Notes: generated by a model not told the origin, from the letters alone. Shown: positions 48,111 to 62,405, numbered from the stretch's first letter. The stretch: DNA of 64,000 nucleotides from Mauremys mutica (GCF_020497125.1 NC_059072.1:72981697-73045696), one strand, 5' to 3'. Translations and numbers: made by a program.

Positions 48111-49539
48111 AGTTCTTTGAGCCCTTCTGCACTCAGGAGCACTAAGCTGTGGGAGTTGTCTGCCTCCTTTTGGCCTTGCAATCCAGGCTGACCTTTTCCC
48201 CATATATGTGGCCATATTTCTATTGTTTATTATTTGTGGACTGTACAAACAGAACAAAAAGACAGTCCCTACTACAAAAAGCTTGCACTCTAAGTAACTG
48301 TTCAGAATAGTCAAGTTAAACAAGAACCAATTTGTGCTAAATGTACTTGCTCCTCCCTACCACCTTAACATGAGAGTTGGGAATCATATTGGTGGGCAGA
48401 CAATTTTGTGCACATATGATAAATGTTTGGGGTAGAGCTTTTGTTTTCTTGGTTTATTTATAATTCATTGCTAGTGGCATGTAAATTTAAGAATCATATG
48501 ATATTAATCCAACCCAGTACTTACAATAAAATGCAGGTTGAAAGAATCGTGACTGAAAATGCAATGGAATGCATTTTTATACCCACAAAAAAGTCAGTTT
48601 TGCTGTTCTCTGTTCTCTCGTTTAACTTTCCTATGTACTCAGTCCTGCTGATTGAATTAGACAAAATCTCCACTCCATTCTGTACTAGTATGTACCTGAA
48701 TTTTGCTAAACTATTTGGTACCTCTGTAGCTGAAACTGTCTCAAGTTTCCACTGAATCAGATAATTCTTATCAGATATCCTTGAGGATGATAAGAGGATC
48801 ACCAAGTGCAAAGCAGCACAAAATTATGGTTCAGTCTAGAGCTGTTCACTGCCATCCTGGTACTGTGTGGCAAGAGTTTTGAATGATTTGAATATGAGAT
48901 TTCTGATACAATCATTTCTGCCATGAATGAGACCTGAAATGATTACTTATCCCTGTAGGGTAAATGGAACAGCTCATCATGAAGGTCTTTGTAGAGATAA
49001 TGCATATAACTATTAGGAAGATTTAATATTCTTGGTTGAAATACCAGGTCTGCAGCTCAAGGGTTAGGAAGGATGGTTAAGCTTTAAAATTATTTGGAAG
49101 CAGCTGATTTTAAGTTGCCATGGCAAAGGATTTTCAGACAATGAGAGGCTTTTACATTAATAGCATTGTAAGACTTGTTGTGATAGAATTGTCTCACTGA
49201 AGAGCAGCCTCTTTTTTGCTCCTGCCGACACACACGCTGATAAAATCATAAACTAATTATATAGTGTTATAATGATTTCTGGATACCTTCTCTGAGGGCT
49301 TTGTAACTGGGTTGGAGATGACTTTTCTGATAGATTTTTCTAATAGGACCTGTACTATTCAATATTTTTATCAATCAATTATCAAAATATGCCCCAGGAC
49401 TATACAAATGCTGCTTTATGGAAATGACTGAGAATTTCAGATATGTTCGTCTTTTAAACTAGAGGCATGGCTGACTGTGAATAGGCTGCTTTTTACTTGG
49501 AATGGAAAATATTTTCTTATGGTTTATTGTGATTTTCCT

Positions 49540-50770
49540 TTAGATTCTTCAACTTTGGGGCTGCAGTGGACTCTATGTGCTGCTGATGTTCAGTTGCACA
49601 TTTTCTCAAATCCAGATTGTGTCTTTTCTACATTCCCAGTGTGTATCCAAGATAGAGGGCTGGAGAAGTGTGATCTGGCTGAGGTTTAATCTGGATAGGA
49701 CTGACGCTTTTTGGTAGGGGAATGTGTTTGAAGGAATTGATAGGAGTTTATTCTCCTCCCTCTTTTGCATTCCTGGGGTTGTCTATCCTTTTCCAGGATC
49801 TCCATAGAAGCAGTAGTAGCCAATAGTGCCCCTTTCTATGTATGGCTAGCTAAAAAATAAAGCAGCTTCTCTTTTGTAATGCAGAGCATGAGTGAAATTC
49901 TGACTCTGTTAAGGTTAGTGGGAGTTTTGCTATTAACTTCAATGAATCCAGGACAACACCTCTTGTCATTGTTATCTACGTCTTTGTAGCCTGGGAGACA
50001 GATCCTCTCCCCCAGTTCCAGGTGCTTTGCACTTCTCAGATGGTACAAAATGGCTGGAATCTGGCCCTACTAACTGAAAATTTGTCTGGCAAAGGGAATC
50101 TCTCAAATGGCATAAATCCAGCATAAGCAGCCCATGTATTTACTGCCCTTCTGGTGTATGGGGCATGTTGGAGGTGGCGGGGGGGGAAGGGCAGGGAGGC
50201 AAGATAGAGTGAAGGATGTCTGTGCCCTGCCAATTCTCAACTGGAGTTTGGTCCCTTGGGAACTACAGCCCACTGGTGTAAGCTGGAATAGCTCCTAGGC
50301 TGCTCAGATTTACACCAGAGTCACAACTGAGGAGTAGTAAGTAGCTGACTGACTGCACCCTACCTGCTTCTCATCCCTCTCCTGTCCTGACTAGGCCTCA
50401 GTAACAAAGAAAATATGGGCCAATATTATATGGCAGTGTTCCTAACTGGGTCCACTCCACCCACTCAGAAGCCTGCAATGGGTGCAAAATACTGCTGCTC
50501 ACCTCTGATGTGGGAGAGGATGTTGGAAGCCCTGTGCTCTGTGTTTTGCCCTTTCTCCCTATTGGCTTTGGGGTGAAATTCCAGGTGCTGATTGCAGTCA
50601 TGAATAGTCTGGAAGTCAATATTTTGAAAAGCCCCTTCTCTCCCTTGCTGCAGTGACAGGACAGACTGTCACTAGTCACTCCTGAGATAGAGCTCTCTAG
50701 GCTGACAACAAGGCTGTTTTGGCAGCGTCGCATCTTCATTTCCTGTGGCACTCTGTCAGACCGGAGTCTG
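49540..50770 (+). mobile_element. L3-like LINE, decayed RT C-terminus and 3' part
   Basis: 49558-49600 reads near ALCAADVQLHIFSN, a broken YADDTQLYI block, and 49670-49725 near WLRFNLDRTDAFW, the WL..N..KTE block. 50455-50660 has LQWVQNTAAHL-like and FGVKFQVLIAVMNS-like stretches of the LCWLPIxxRIxFKxLLL region. The order matches L3/L2 elements. Spacing and frames are disturbed, and other material may lie between 49750 and 50400. Confidence 0.55.
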
Positions 50771-51328
50771 ATGGGCTTCAGGACATAGTATGAGGCACAT
50801 TTGTTCTGACAAGCTTTTAATTAAGGCTTTCATCAGAGGCTTTTAATTGAATTGTTGCTTGACGCTGACCACTTCCTTGTTTGTGGTTCAACAGGTCTAG
50901 ATAGATTTCAGTGGGGAGAGGGTTATAACTGTAGGTTTTAAATGTAGTTATTAGTTATGTACTATATAGGAGTGCACTGTTTCCTATAAGTTAGCATGGT
51001 ACAAAGGCTGCCTAACTGAGCTGCTGTGCTTGAGTTGAGAACTGAAGCTCCATTACAAAGCATTGGTTTTGCCATCTATACTGCAGCCCAGGCAACCTAT
51101 TTATGTAGTTTTAGCAATAACAGCAGCACGCAAGATAAAGGGGGTCTGACAGCACGTTGCAAATATTGTCAATTTAATTGTGTATTGTAAGCTATATGAA
51201 GCACCCAAGTGCCATGGTGATGTACAAATGTAATACATTTAAACAATTATTTTAAAATAAATAGATTAATCCAATGAATCTCCAGTCCATATATTTTTTT
51301 AGTAGCATGTGGCCTTTTAGCTACTCAG

Positions 51329-51536
51329 CAGGGGCAGCTCCAGGCCCCAGCACGCCAAGCGCGTGCTTGGGGTGGCATGCCGCGGGGGGCGCTCTGCCGG
51401 CGCCGCGAGGGCGGCAGGCAAGCTGCCTTCGGCGGCTTGCCTGTGGAGGGTCCGCTGGTCCCACGGCTTCGGCGGACCTCCCACAGGCACGCCTGCCTGC
51501 CGTGCTTGGGGCGGCAAAATGCCTAGAGCCACCCCG
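51329..51536. mobile_element. hAT-type GC-rich MITE (208 bp) with exact 8-bp TSD
   Basis: It starts CAGGGGCAGCTCCAGGCC and ends GCCTAGAGCCACCCCG. It is flanked by CTACTCAG on both sides (51321-51328 and 51537-51544). The inside has the turtle-type GCGCGTGCTTGGGG ... CGTGCTTGGGGCGGCAAAAT mirror halves. There is no transposase. The last TG of the right end seems lost. Confidence 0.88.
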
Positions 51537-54500
51537 CTACTCAGTTCCCATTAAAGCACATGGCTGTTGCACAGAAGGGCTTAAAAACCCAAACAAACTC
51601 CAAACCCTGCTCAGCTTTGAAAATCTCAGTCATTAACCCTTGAAACTAGCCAAATTATTTACCCTGGGTGAAATGAAAAGATTAGGTAAGGATTGTAGAG
51701 GCAACTGAAATTATTCACAAAGCTATATTAAATGATTTATCGTAGCCCCCTGAAAAGATGTGAAAAGAAGTCATTTTGGAGGAGACAAAGATATTAAAAT
51801 CTGCAAAAGTATGGCTAGAAAAGATTCTAAACTGTTGAGATTAAGATGGTTACATGATAATGGTAATTTTAAAAAATATGTTACTTATAGATACAGAAAT
51901 ATAAGAGAAAACATAACTGCCAGTTGTTGATCTTGTTAGCACATGACAAATTTCGCTCAGAGACCCCCAACTTCGAGAAATAACCACACTGCAGGATTTT
52001 CACATGTTCAAAACTCCTCTGAAATCTTAAAGGGCCATAATTTAAATCCGCAGTGAGATTTTAGAGTACTTTTGATCATATGGTTTGCTTTTTTTTAATT
52101 AAACTTGTATTGGTATTTTCAATATAGTTGACAAGATATTAATTCCAATCCAATTCTCTTTATTTAAAAACAACCATAAAAGATCCTAGGCTTGATTTTC
52201 AGATGTGTCAAGGTCTCAGTCGTCTTTCTGACTACACTGAGCCTGGCAGAGGAGAAAACTGACCCCCAGCATACCTTAGAGATGCCACAGGGCTGCTTTA
52301 ACATACAATGGCTGCAAACAGTTTCTCAGGGGCCATTCCACTGACTGGACACATTCACAGAAGCAAACCACACTCTAGCCATACGGCAACTGCTCCTGCT
52401 GTGTGGAAGAAGATGCAGTGGGTGGTATAGAGTCATGCCACGGTGGCCTCCCCTACATTGGGGAATACCCAGTTGTCCTTTATAGTCCTGTTAGCACCAG
52501 TGGAGCAATCTGATATCGGGACATGGCCCCTTTTACACGTGAGAGAACCTATACGCTGAAGTGGATGAAACAGGAAATTAATCATTTAACACTTTTAAAG
52601 TTTTGTGACAATTTTCTATGCCACAGAAGTAATAATAACAATGAAGGTAAAAGTAAATGAAAAGTAAAACTGAAAGGATAGAGGGTCAAAATATGGCATA
52701 AAAAATGTACCATAAAAAGGGCAACTAGAACAAATAGCTGCAATTTGGGATGGGTTACAATTAACAATAGAACTCTAATCTACAACAGAAAGCTATTTAT
52801 CTACTAAACAAGAGCTTATAAATGTAAGCATTAATGAACAAATAAATCCCTTGAGTGGGAATAATCCTCCATCTGGAGCACTACTGTACAGATGCCCTCA
52901 AGTTGCCCCCACATCAGACCACAGGAGAGCAACTTGTAGTTTTCAGAACCAGGGCAATATGGAACTAATGAATGAATAAACATCCAGCACACAACATTAA
53001 GCGGACAGTCCACATCTATGTTCATCACTGGCAGGCATTTAGAATACACACATCTGTGTACTTCACTACTGTCAACAAATGCATTGCAGAGTTTTTGATG
53101 ATAAGTGAAAGTCTCTTATTTTCGAAGTATTTGTTTTTCCATCTGGATTTTCACCTATACATTTAGGAATTGGCAATACATGAAAGAAGAATGGAACTAA
53201 ACATGACAGAATTATTTGAGATTTCAATAAGGTGTATGTCAACCTTGCTGCTAAATGTCTAGAAAACCAAAGCCCACAAATTCTAGTGGGATTCAGGAAC
53301 CATAGAATGAAGAAAATGGTTTCAAAAGCCTAAGATATTGCCATGTAGTAGGTATGATGCCATAGCACTATTCAGCGTAAAAAATGGCCCCATATTGATG
53401 CCTTTTGTGGATCACATATTGGATTGGAATCAGGGCAAACCAAACAACTGTGGATGATAGCTTGGGAAAACAGCATAACTCACTGCATAATAGACTTAGA
53501 GTGGGAACATAATGTCAGTTTGAGCGGCAACAACTTGCTGTTGGCAGAAACTTTCTCCTCAGAGTGGAAAGTAGATTCCAAAGCATCCTGGGTAAACTGC
53601 AAATACTGTGGGATGTATCCCAAAGGGGCAAAAAAGCTCATTGCAGATGTAGCCATAAGTGTAGCAGTGCAGTACTGTGTTTTGTTCCCCAGCAAGGGAT
53701 TTGTCTTTTTTGCCTTTCTTTATTGGTCATGTCTAGTCATTCTTACTGCCAGCTACTAAAAATACTTTCTTTTCTCTTATGACTGGGTGACATTCTATAC
53801 ATAAATTTGTGCAGCCCGTTTTTGTAATGAATTTGTATAGCATTTTTCCCCTTTTGCACATTTTTATTACTTCTTAAATAACGAAGCCAATTTCTGTGCA
53901 ACCCAATTATTTTGGAGGAATTAGAGTTTTATCATTACATTTTAAATTACATTGCGAGTCCAGTGCACACGACGGAACGTGGAGTGGAGATTCAGTTTTC
54001 ACACAAAAATACTGGAGAATTGTAGCCCCCATACTATATTGCCAGTTTTAATGTATGGTTCCCTGCTATATCATAACATGTTTTGAAGAGTCACATCTAC
54101 CTATGAAAGAGTATGTTGATTCTGTTTTCTTGGCATATATGAAAGAACTTTATTGTTCTTTGTATGTGAGGCTTAATTGGCTTTCTCCTGAATTACACAG
54201 ACAATATGTTTCTTAATTTGTTTGTATATAGGGTGTTTAATATCAAAAACTCTGAATTATTGTTTGATTGTTTAGCCTTTTCCAAATAATGATTGTTTAC
54301 AAAGAGTAATTTATTGTAAACATCTGGTTTGTGGATATTGGTATCCAATTTGGAATAAGCTAACTATTACACTGAGAACTGTTCTTTAAATATCTAGGTT
54401 TAAGAATGTAAAATGTAATCATATTTGTCAATGAATTCTTGTGGTATTTGAATGTCACTTTTGTTTGCTATATTTCTTGTGGATAATTAGAGTTTTATGC

Positions 54501-57500
54501 ATATTCATTGCTTATCTGGCCACCCTATTAGCATTTAAAATGATTCTTTCTTCCTTCTTTTTATACAGTTGACAAAATATTCAGTGAAATATCAACTGAA
54601 ACTATGTTTCCACAGAAAATTAGCAACCAAGATGTTCAGGAGATTGTGACCTAATCATGGCATCATGAATCCTTGCTGTACTGGATGGATTTTTTTATAT
54701 AGAAGTTGTTAAGAGGTTTCAGATTTGCTTAGTCATTTGAGACACAATAACTTTCTCGTTGTGAGTTCATTCTGAGAAAAAAAAACTTTTTGAAAAACAT
54801 GTAGAAAATGACTAGGTTAATCAAAATAAACCCAGCCAGGGTCATGCCAAATACGCCATCTGTTGAGAGAGATAGTGGCCTGACAGTCCAGTTTAGAATT
54901 GTTCAGTCATTTTGACTGCAACCACACTGATTACCTTCCTTACTCTGCTAGTGAGTTCTGACAGTTGACCCTGCTTCAACACTCATAAATACGCTATCAT
55001 GCAAGGTACTGTACCAATTTGACAATATGGGGAAATCTTACTTTTCATTTTGGTGTTTGGAACGAAAGGGACCTCTTGTCTCAGATTCCTCTCTCAGATT
55101 AGTACAATATCCATCCAAGTGGTCACACAATGACTTAACATGGAGAACTTAGGAGCTTTATTTAATACAGTGGTTGACATTAACAAGTCCGCATTTGTCA
55201 ATATTTAGCCATAGAGTGCAGTCTCAGACACTTGTTTTACATATAACCATTATGTGGTAAGTGTTGTTAAAAGTTCAATTTTAATTGGCACTTCTCTACT
55301 GTTGGAGGAAAAAAATCTACCTACTGCCTAGGACTCATCTAAAAAATCAGAGTAAAAGGACTGTCACAGCTGTAGTCTCTGGAACTGTAAAAAAGATGGT
55401 GTTTACATATAGCATTCGTGGTTTTTACATTGCATTTAGATTGTAAGTATTTCAGGCCAGGGATTATCTCTTAATGGTGCCTATTTGACATTATCATCAA
55501 AACATAACGGATAATAATATATCACATTTCTGTATTTTAATACCAGAAATAACAAATGTTAAAATACAGAACTCGTTACCAGAATTTTATGATTTGGAAA
55601 AACATATTACCCAGTAAATGGTCACCTAAGCAAATTTCTGAATAACGTGAGTCATGTAGACTTGTTTTGGTGGCTCAGACATATAAATGTGTCACAAAAG
55701 GGTAATGATTTAGAGAACAGAGAAACATTTTTTTCCAGTGCCAGAATACCAGGACTAAGGGGAATTTGGAAGCCTGATGCTTAGAATTTTGAAAAGCTCC
55801 TTGAGAAGGGAAGAAACTAATTTAATAAAGAAAGACACAGTCCATAGGTCATTTAACTCCAAAGCACATATCGGGAAGATGGCCAAGAGCTAAAGTGGAC
55901 TCCTTTCATTATTTTCTAGACATGGATAAGATTGCCAAGAGCAAAGAAAGACATCCTCTTTTCAAATCATTAAAGTAGAATCTTTAGTTGATCCTCCAAC
56001 ACTGTTGAGTGTAGATAGCAAAAATTACACATGATTACACCACTAAAGGAAGTGAGAATAGAAAATAGATTAAGTTTTTGTTCAAGCTGCTTTGCTTGTT
56101 GTGATGAGAAGCCAAAGAAATTCTAAAACACCTGAGAGTGCAAAATACGTGAGAAAATACAAGACAACAACATGAGTCTACATATGGCACCTAGCTGAAG
56201 CAATGAATAGAATAATTGGGCACACAAGTTTCTGAGATAACAGTCTGCAAACTAATATGTGCTAGTGTTGAGAACCCTCATGCACTAATGAATACTTTAT
56301 CAGTTCCCAAAAATTACAATATTCTGCTCCACTTGAGCATTTTAAATGGCTGTGAGAATACTGGTGCTGTAACCAAACACATTGTGAAAAGATAGACAAC
56401 AACCACTGATGGTTTTATTTTGTTTCTTCCAAAGGCAAAGGTTAAATCTGCTTGAATAGTAACGATAAAGCTGAGTTCAAGGCCCTTACAGATCTAAACT
56501 GAAGAGAAACAAAAACTGAAGTTCATGAGATCATTTTTGTTAATTTAATATTTTCAGTGAATTTAATGCCACATATCAGATTGACAGCCCTGAGATAGAT
56601 GCCCTCTCTTCACAGACCAGGTAGTGTCACTGCTTGGGAAATGTGCAGCATCAGCCATGTTCTGAAAGGAGCCACTCGTAGGCATGAAAGAATTATTTCT
56701 GGTTAACCTATTGTATGGTAAGAATATCAGGACTCTGACAATACAGTAGGTAACATTATATTAGATTTATATTAGAAGAACCCCTTTAAAAGGAGGAGGT
56801 CATGTCACAGGGATCAGAAAAGAAGATTCCAGAAAGTGGCAGGTGAGCTCAGCTGGAGAAGGTGAGATGAGAGCAGGACAGGGTGGGGTTCACTATATTT
56901 TTCTGATTCAGTATTCATAGACATTTATAGCAAATAATATTACACAGCATATTTTGTGTGCGTGGGCATTTGTATTGTTAACTAAACAAGAAAACCTATT
57001 GTAATGAAGCAAATCAAAGACTCCCTTACTGTGTGCATACTGTACACACAGAACATGCAACTAACATTTCAGAGAAGGCTATGCCATTTCCATGAGATGT
57101 ATCTTTTTAAGTCAGTACCGGCCGCTGTCTAGGCCTAAGACCTCATACTGCAGTGAATAGAGGTGATGCCATCAGTCTCTGGGGGAGTACAAAGCATCTA
57201 TCATGTTTAACACACTCGAGCAGTAGAGTACCAAGAAGAGGTTATAGTCGCAATGGCAAATGTCTTCGCAGCTGCAAGTGCAGTGACTTCAGTTGCCAAA
57301 AGGGAGCAGGGACTGAACAACTCAAGTAAGATGTGAGAAACACACAAAATGTTATTCATATACAAATGAGGACAATACGTTCATAACATTTATATATTGT
57401 TATTTAAATCTGGAATTAGAGAAATCATTTGAGGGAGAAGATAGACTCACTCTCTCTCCCATCAACCCTTCAGCTGCACTTCAGATTGCAAGCTAGAAAA

Positions 57501-59572
57501 ATCATTATTAAGGAATTGTTCTAGAGACTAGATGAACCCAGATTTCCTAGGAGGACAAAAGGTTTTACTCATTTACCCCCTTACAAAGTAGGTATAAAAT
57601 GCCACCAGATCGGAATGGCAGGGTTTTATATTCACTTTGCACAGATGAAAATAACAATGCAAGGTACAATGCGGTGGACAATGAGGCCTAAGCAACATAA
57701 CCCCACAATTTTGAACTGCTAAGGGGATTGCATCATGCTGGAAGGTGTCCCAGGTGTCCGAATGGTGAATTTAGACAGCACTTATTAAATTCTGACAAAT
57801 TTACCATTCTCTACTGCTTATCCTGATATTTCTAGTGGATATGACTAAATACAAGTAGTAATATACTGATTTGAATAGAAATGGGCAGACTGATATTACT
57901 ATAAGTTGGGATGTCCCTCAGGCACTTGTCAAAGGGGGAAACGTTATCACTGGTTTTGCTTGGAATAAGCAATTGAGAGTAGAGCAAATAAAGAAGGAAA
58001 ACTTAAAGGAAAAAGACAAACAATGGGCCAGCATTATCCTAATGCAGCTTGCAATTGAGCTGGTCTAGTGAAGATGATGGGCTGTAGTATCAAAAGCAGT
58101 GCACCTGTTGTAATTCATTATCACAGTATAATGCCATTTGACAGCATAACAATAAAACCTAAGCAGATGTTGATAGTACAGGATCCAGGTGCTCCTCCCC
58201 AATACTTTGTTCGTATACATAATGGTGGGAGGGGAGACCAATGGATCTCTGTTAATCAGATTTTGTTGAAGGAAACATGCCTGAGTTAATTGTCCACTAC
58301 ACCAGATTTAATTGGTTGTCTTGTGAAATTCTCTGTTGGTGTAATTTGACAAAATTTCATTTAAGTCAAGGGTGATGTGCCCACTTATGCTAGCAGAGAA
58401 CTTGTCGCCATATGTTTGCTGTAGTTTGAAATGTCTTTCTGGCTTTGTTTTGTCAGAACCCTTTTCCAACTATATTAAACCAGTGCACTGGGGGTTGGTT
58501 CATGGAGAGCACTGAGCGGCATTATTATTATTTATTGTTTGTATTATGTAATGGCAGCTAGGTGTCCCAGCAATGGAACAGGGCCTCCTTGTTCTTTGCA
58601 TGATACAAACATATAACAAATTATGGTCCCTGCCCCAAAGAGCTTACTGTCTATTCTGCTCCAGGGAGATGGTTACAATCCTTGATGGGGAGCAGAATAA
58701 TCTCCAGCCTGCTTTGCACCACTTGGAAGATAGAGAGAGAGCACTCCCTCTGCTCCTCTGAGTATAGCCTGTAGTTGTTCCAGGCTCTTATGTGAGTTAC
58801 TAAGGAGGTTGAGGAAAGTATGGTCTAGCCCTAAGTCATAAGACATAAGTCAGACAAAACTCCCAGTGACTTCAGTTGCCATTGGCCATTCCTCTCTGCC
58901 TGCATATAGCTCACCTGCCCCAACGTACTTCAGTTAATATTCAGGAGACCAGTGTTTCTCAACTATCAGTCCGTGGACTGACTGGCGTCCATCCTGGAGA
59001 TCTCCCTGACAATTTAAGAAGGCAGCAAGCCATTCTCTGCTATCAAAGAAGGTTGAGTAACACTGCAATAGACATGTCATTGATTTTTGACAGTCTGGGT
59101 CATCCTTATTTCTGAGGTTACCTGTGTTTTTGTGAGTATGGTTTATACTGGCAGTGAGTCCAATCCTGAAGTCCTTGTTCAAGCAAAAGACATATTTACT
59201 TCAGTCTGAAATATCCTACAGCAGGAGTGTCAGAACTTTCTGTGGAGATGGGCAAATTCCATTTTTAATTCTAACCTGTGATGCACAGTATAAATTTAGC
59301 TCTGCACCCTACCCTCACTCCACAGCACAATTCCTACTGATGTCAGTGGGAGGGCAGAATACAGCCTTTATATAGTAATTAAGTTCTTTGTTATGATATT
59401 ATACATGACTTTTTCAGTGCCTTATTCCTGTACTGAGCTTCAATCAGCAGGAAAATATGGACATTGCTGTTACTACTCTTTCTCTTCCTTCCCCATCATC
59501 CTTCCTCTATATCTCTCTCCATTCCTGTTTGTCATATCTCCTGTCCTGTGTTCCCTCTGAAGTACTCACAAT

Positions 59573-59576
<4 letters not shown>

Positions 59577-59617
<41 letters not shown>
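59577..59617. repeat. (CA)20 microsatellite
   Basis: About 20 uninterrupted CA units are visible, giving Thr-His frames on the + strand. Confidence 0.97.
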
Positions 59618-59620
<3 letters not shown>

Positions 59621-61679
59621 AGGCTTTTTTCTCACCCTCTTCTCTGTTCCATCTTCCAAAATTATCAGCAACGAATTGTGAATGTTGACATGAAAATGGC
59701 ATCAGAAAGCTTTAGGGGGAACACCCCAGTGAGATGAATGCTAAGTGGGAGAGTTCACTCCTCTCCAGTACAGGTAGCCTCTGGGGTTACAGGTTGCCTG
59801 TTTGCAGATTTAGAAAGATAACAGTGCAGTAGTTCACATTCATTTCACATCTGGAAGGTTATCTTTGCAACCATGTGAATTAAAAATATACACAGACAGG
59901 CTCTGACCGTGGCATGAGGGCCACAAAAATACATTTAGTCTGGCTAGCTTCAGCCCATTGGCTGGGTGTTTGACATCACTGACAAACAGGATCCAGCTAC
60001 ATTATATGGAATATATTTTACTTATCAGTAGCCATAGGCATTTGTTAATTTTGTATCACTTCTTGACCTTATTAAGAAAGTGTAGCGGATGCAAATCAGA
60101 GATCACACAAATGCACCATGGCTACATAAGGGATTTGCACTTTATCCAGCTATGCTGGTGGCTAAAATCTCCACTGAAGGCAAGGCCCTAGTGACTCAGA
60201 AATATACCCAATTTATCATTTTGTGACTGAACACAGAGCAATTGGTCTGTCGTGTAACAGAGTGTATTGAAAGGGAGAGTGAAATCTCCTAAAACATGTT
60301 GTACCGATATTCTACGTCCAATACATGAGTTGAGCTGAGATTCACAAAGTCAATAATAGAACATCATTTGTGTGTCAGTAGATATCAAATTAGTATAAAA
60401 TAATCAGCCCATATACTTCTTATAAAAAGAATGTTTCCCCTTGTTCTTTTGAGCTGGGTATACAACTTTCTTGTTACTAGAATGATGGTTATTAGGTAAA
60501 TTTGAGACATCAATTTGTACAATTTTGGATTCATTTCAATATGCCTTTTTTCATCTCTTATTACATTGTGCAATAGTCATTATTTCCAGCTTCTACAACT
60601 GCAGAGAAAATAGTGTGAAGATGAAAGTCAAACTAAAATGTAGGTCACTGACAGTGTAACTATTTAAATATATAGTTACACTGTTTTTTTCTGTTTGTTT
60701 GTTTTCAGAAACCCTGGCAAGTTGTTTTTAGATACTGATATACCTACATCTGTGCAAAAACAACACTGGTTATATTGCATGTAGTTGTCCACTGGAAGTC
60801 TCTTTAACAGACAATTTTTATTCTTACTGTTATACTCTATTGACAAATAGTGCCAGGAAAAATGACAAGAATTTCAAGACTGAATCTAATAAATGCTAGA
60901 GTTGTGTCAAGGGCACCTTTTCTTTAGATGGTAAAAATAATTCTACAGGGGAATTATGGTACAAAGCATATCTAGAGATCTCCTGCTGTTCTTGTGAGAC
61001 ATGATATTTGAAACTAATCAACTGGTTTTGATGGCATTAAGGACTTCATAGGAATAGGTTGCTGCACCCTGCCAATTACTTTTGACAAACTCTACCAGGA
61101 CACAAAATCTTGTTTTGATCTACTGTATAAATTCATCGATAGAAGACCATGAAGGGGTGTGGAATTATAATGCTAACAACTCTCCCCGTTATGCTTATTC
61201 TTATTCTGAAAAAGATAATCCAAGTCACAAATTAGCAATGGTATAGCCCATTAACCAAGGCTGAGTAAATTCAGTAGTGTTATATGTGCCGGGTAGATGA
61301 GAGGTCTGTACAGACTCTTCTGCAATGCCTTTTGTTGCGCAATGCATCTTTAAACATAATTCTCTATACAATGGTTGCCATCAAAAAATTCAAGATTTTC
61401 TATTCCTCAGTGGTTGTGTTGCTGTGGTACTCCAGTTCTGAATATGAGTAATAAGTACTGAGTTTTTAGTGCACCTACTATGTAAGCTTATACCCTAAGA
61501 ATCAATACAGAAACAAGGCAAAAAATATGTCAAATTCAAAGGTACTTGTGGTTCCTTAGCGATGTCTGGGTTCATCAGGTTTCTTTAAATCCCATCAAAG
61601 CCAATCAGGGGGCTGCAGAGGGCTTATAATGTATGTAACAGAAAGTATATTAATGCAGTTAGCTGAGATTGTCTAAATA

Positions 61680-61862
61680 CAGACTCTGTGAGCCAATTGT
61701 ATTAATCTGAAGTCTTTAAATCAAGATCGGATACCTTTCTGAAAGGTATGCTCTAGCTCAACCAGAAGTTGTCGGCTTGATGCAGAAATCACTTCATGAG
61801 ATTCTGTGGCAGGAAGTCAGACTAGGTTGTGATTCCTCCTGGCCTTAAAATCTACAAATGAA
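61680..61862 (+). mobile_element. CR1 LINE 3' UTR fragment
   Basis: CTTTAAATCAAGATCGGATACC, CTCTAGCTCAACCAGAAGTT, GGCAGGAAGTCAGACTAGGT and CCTCCTGGCCTTAAAATCTA follow the reptile CR1 3' end on the + strand. Confidence 0.75.
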
Positions 61863-62059
61863 ACTGAGATTTGAGGAAAAATAAACTGCAAGGGAGGATG
61901 TGCACTAGCTTCTGGAAATGTGCTCAGATTCAGGACATAATTATGATTTAACAACAATGGAAGTAAGATGCCCTTTCATGTAAATAAAGGCAAAAAGTGA
62001 TGTGTATATTTGTTATATCTGAGTAACAGCTCTGGTTTTATATAGTATAGTTTAAGATT

Positions 62060-62180
62060 AGGATTGTCAAGTTTGGTTGGCTGAATGCCTGCAGATTTCA
62101 TCACATGACATGACCTTTAATTAAAGGTTAGTCTTTAACTCCTGGAGACTCCAGGACAATCCTGGAGGATTGGCAACCCT
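62060..62180. mobile_element. 121-bp MITE with AGGATTGTCAA/TTGGCAACCCT ends
   Basis: The ends AGGATTGTCAAG and CTTGGCAACCCT-like TTGGCAACCCT are imperfect inverted repeats. The centre contains CTTTAATTAAAGGTTAGTCTTTAA and the mirrored CTGGAGACTCCAG. There is no coding capacity. The end sequence is close to that of the MITE at 21950-22589, so both may use related transposases. Confidence 0.7.
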
Positions 62181-62238
62181 ATTTAAAGTCAGCAGACATT
62201 TTCTTCTAGCTACAGTCGACATGTAAATTGGAAGATAC

Positions 62239-62405
62239 AAAGTGGGTGAGGTAATATCTTTTATTGGACCAACATCTAAGGGTGAAAGACCAGCTTTTGA
62301 GATTATGCAGAGCTCTACGTCAGTGTAAACTCAAAATCTTGTCTTTCACCCACAGAAATTGGTCTAATAAAAGATACTATCCCACCCACCTTATCTTGCT
62401 AATAT
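62239..62405. mobile_element. Inverted dimer of a Penelope-like terminal sequence
   Basis: 62239-62298 and 62332-62392 are inverted copies: AAGTGGGTGAGGTAATATCT faces AGATACTATCCCACCCACCTT, and CCAGCTTTT/AAAATCTTGTC face each other across about 33 nt. The right copy, read on +, ends with ATCTTGCTAATATCCTGCAACC, a tail known from turtle repeats whose consensus carries a CTGAAGA...CTCGAAA hammerhead-like core (from memory). Here the cores are decayed. Confidence 0.6.

Noticed and set aside
54560..54660. Possible cryptic exon: T-rich tract, ATACAG acceptor, then two open phases and a stop
   Set aside because: No protein match is recognised, no donor is needed or seen, and such acceptor-like sites are frequent in AT-rich introns. 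Transcript data would decide.
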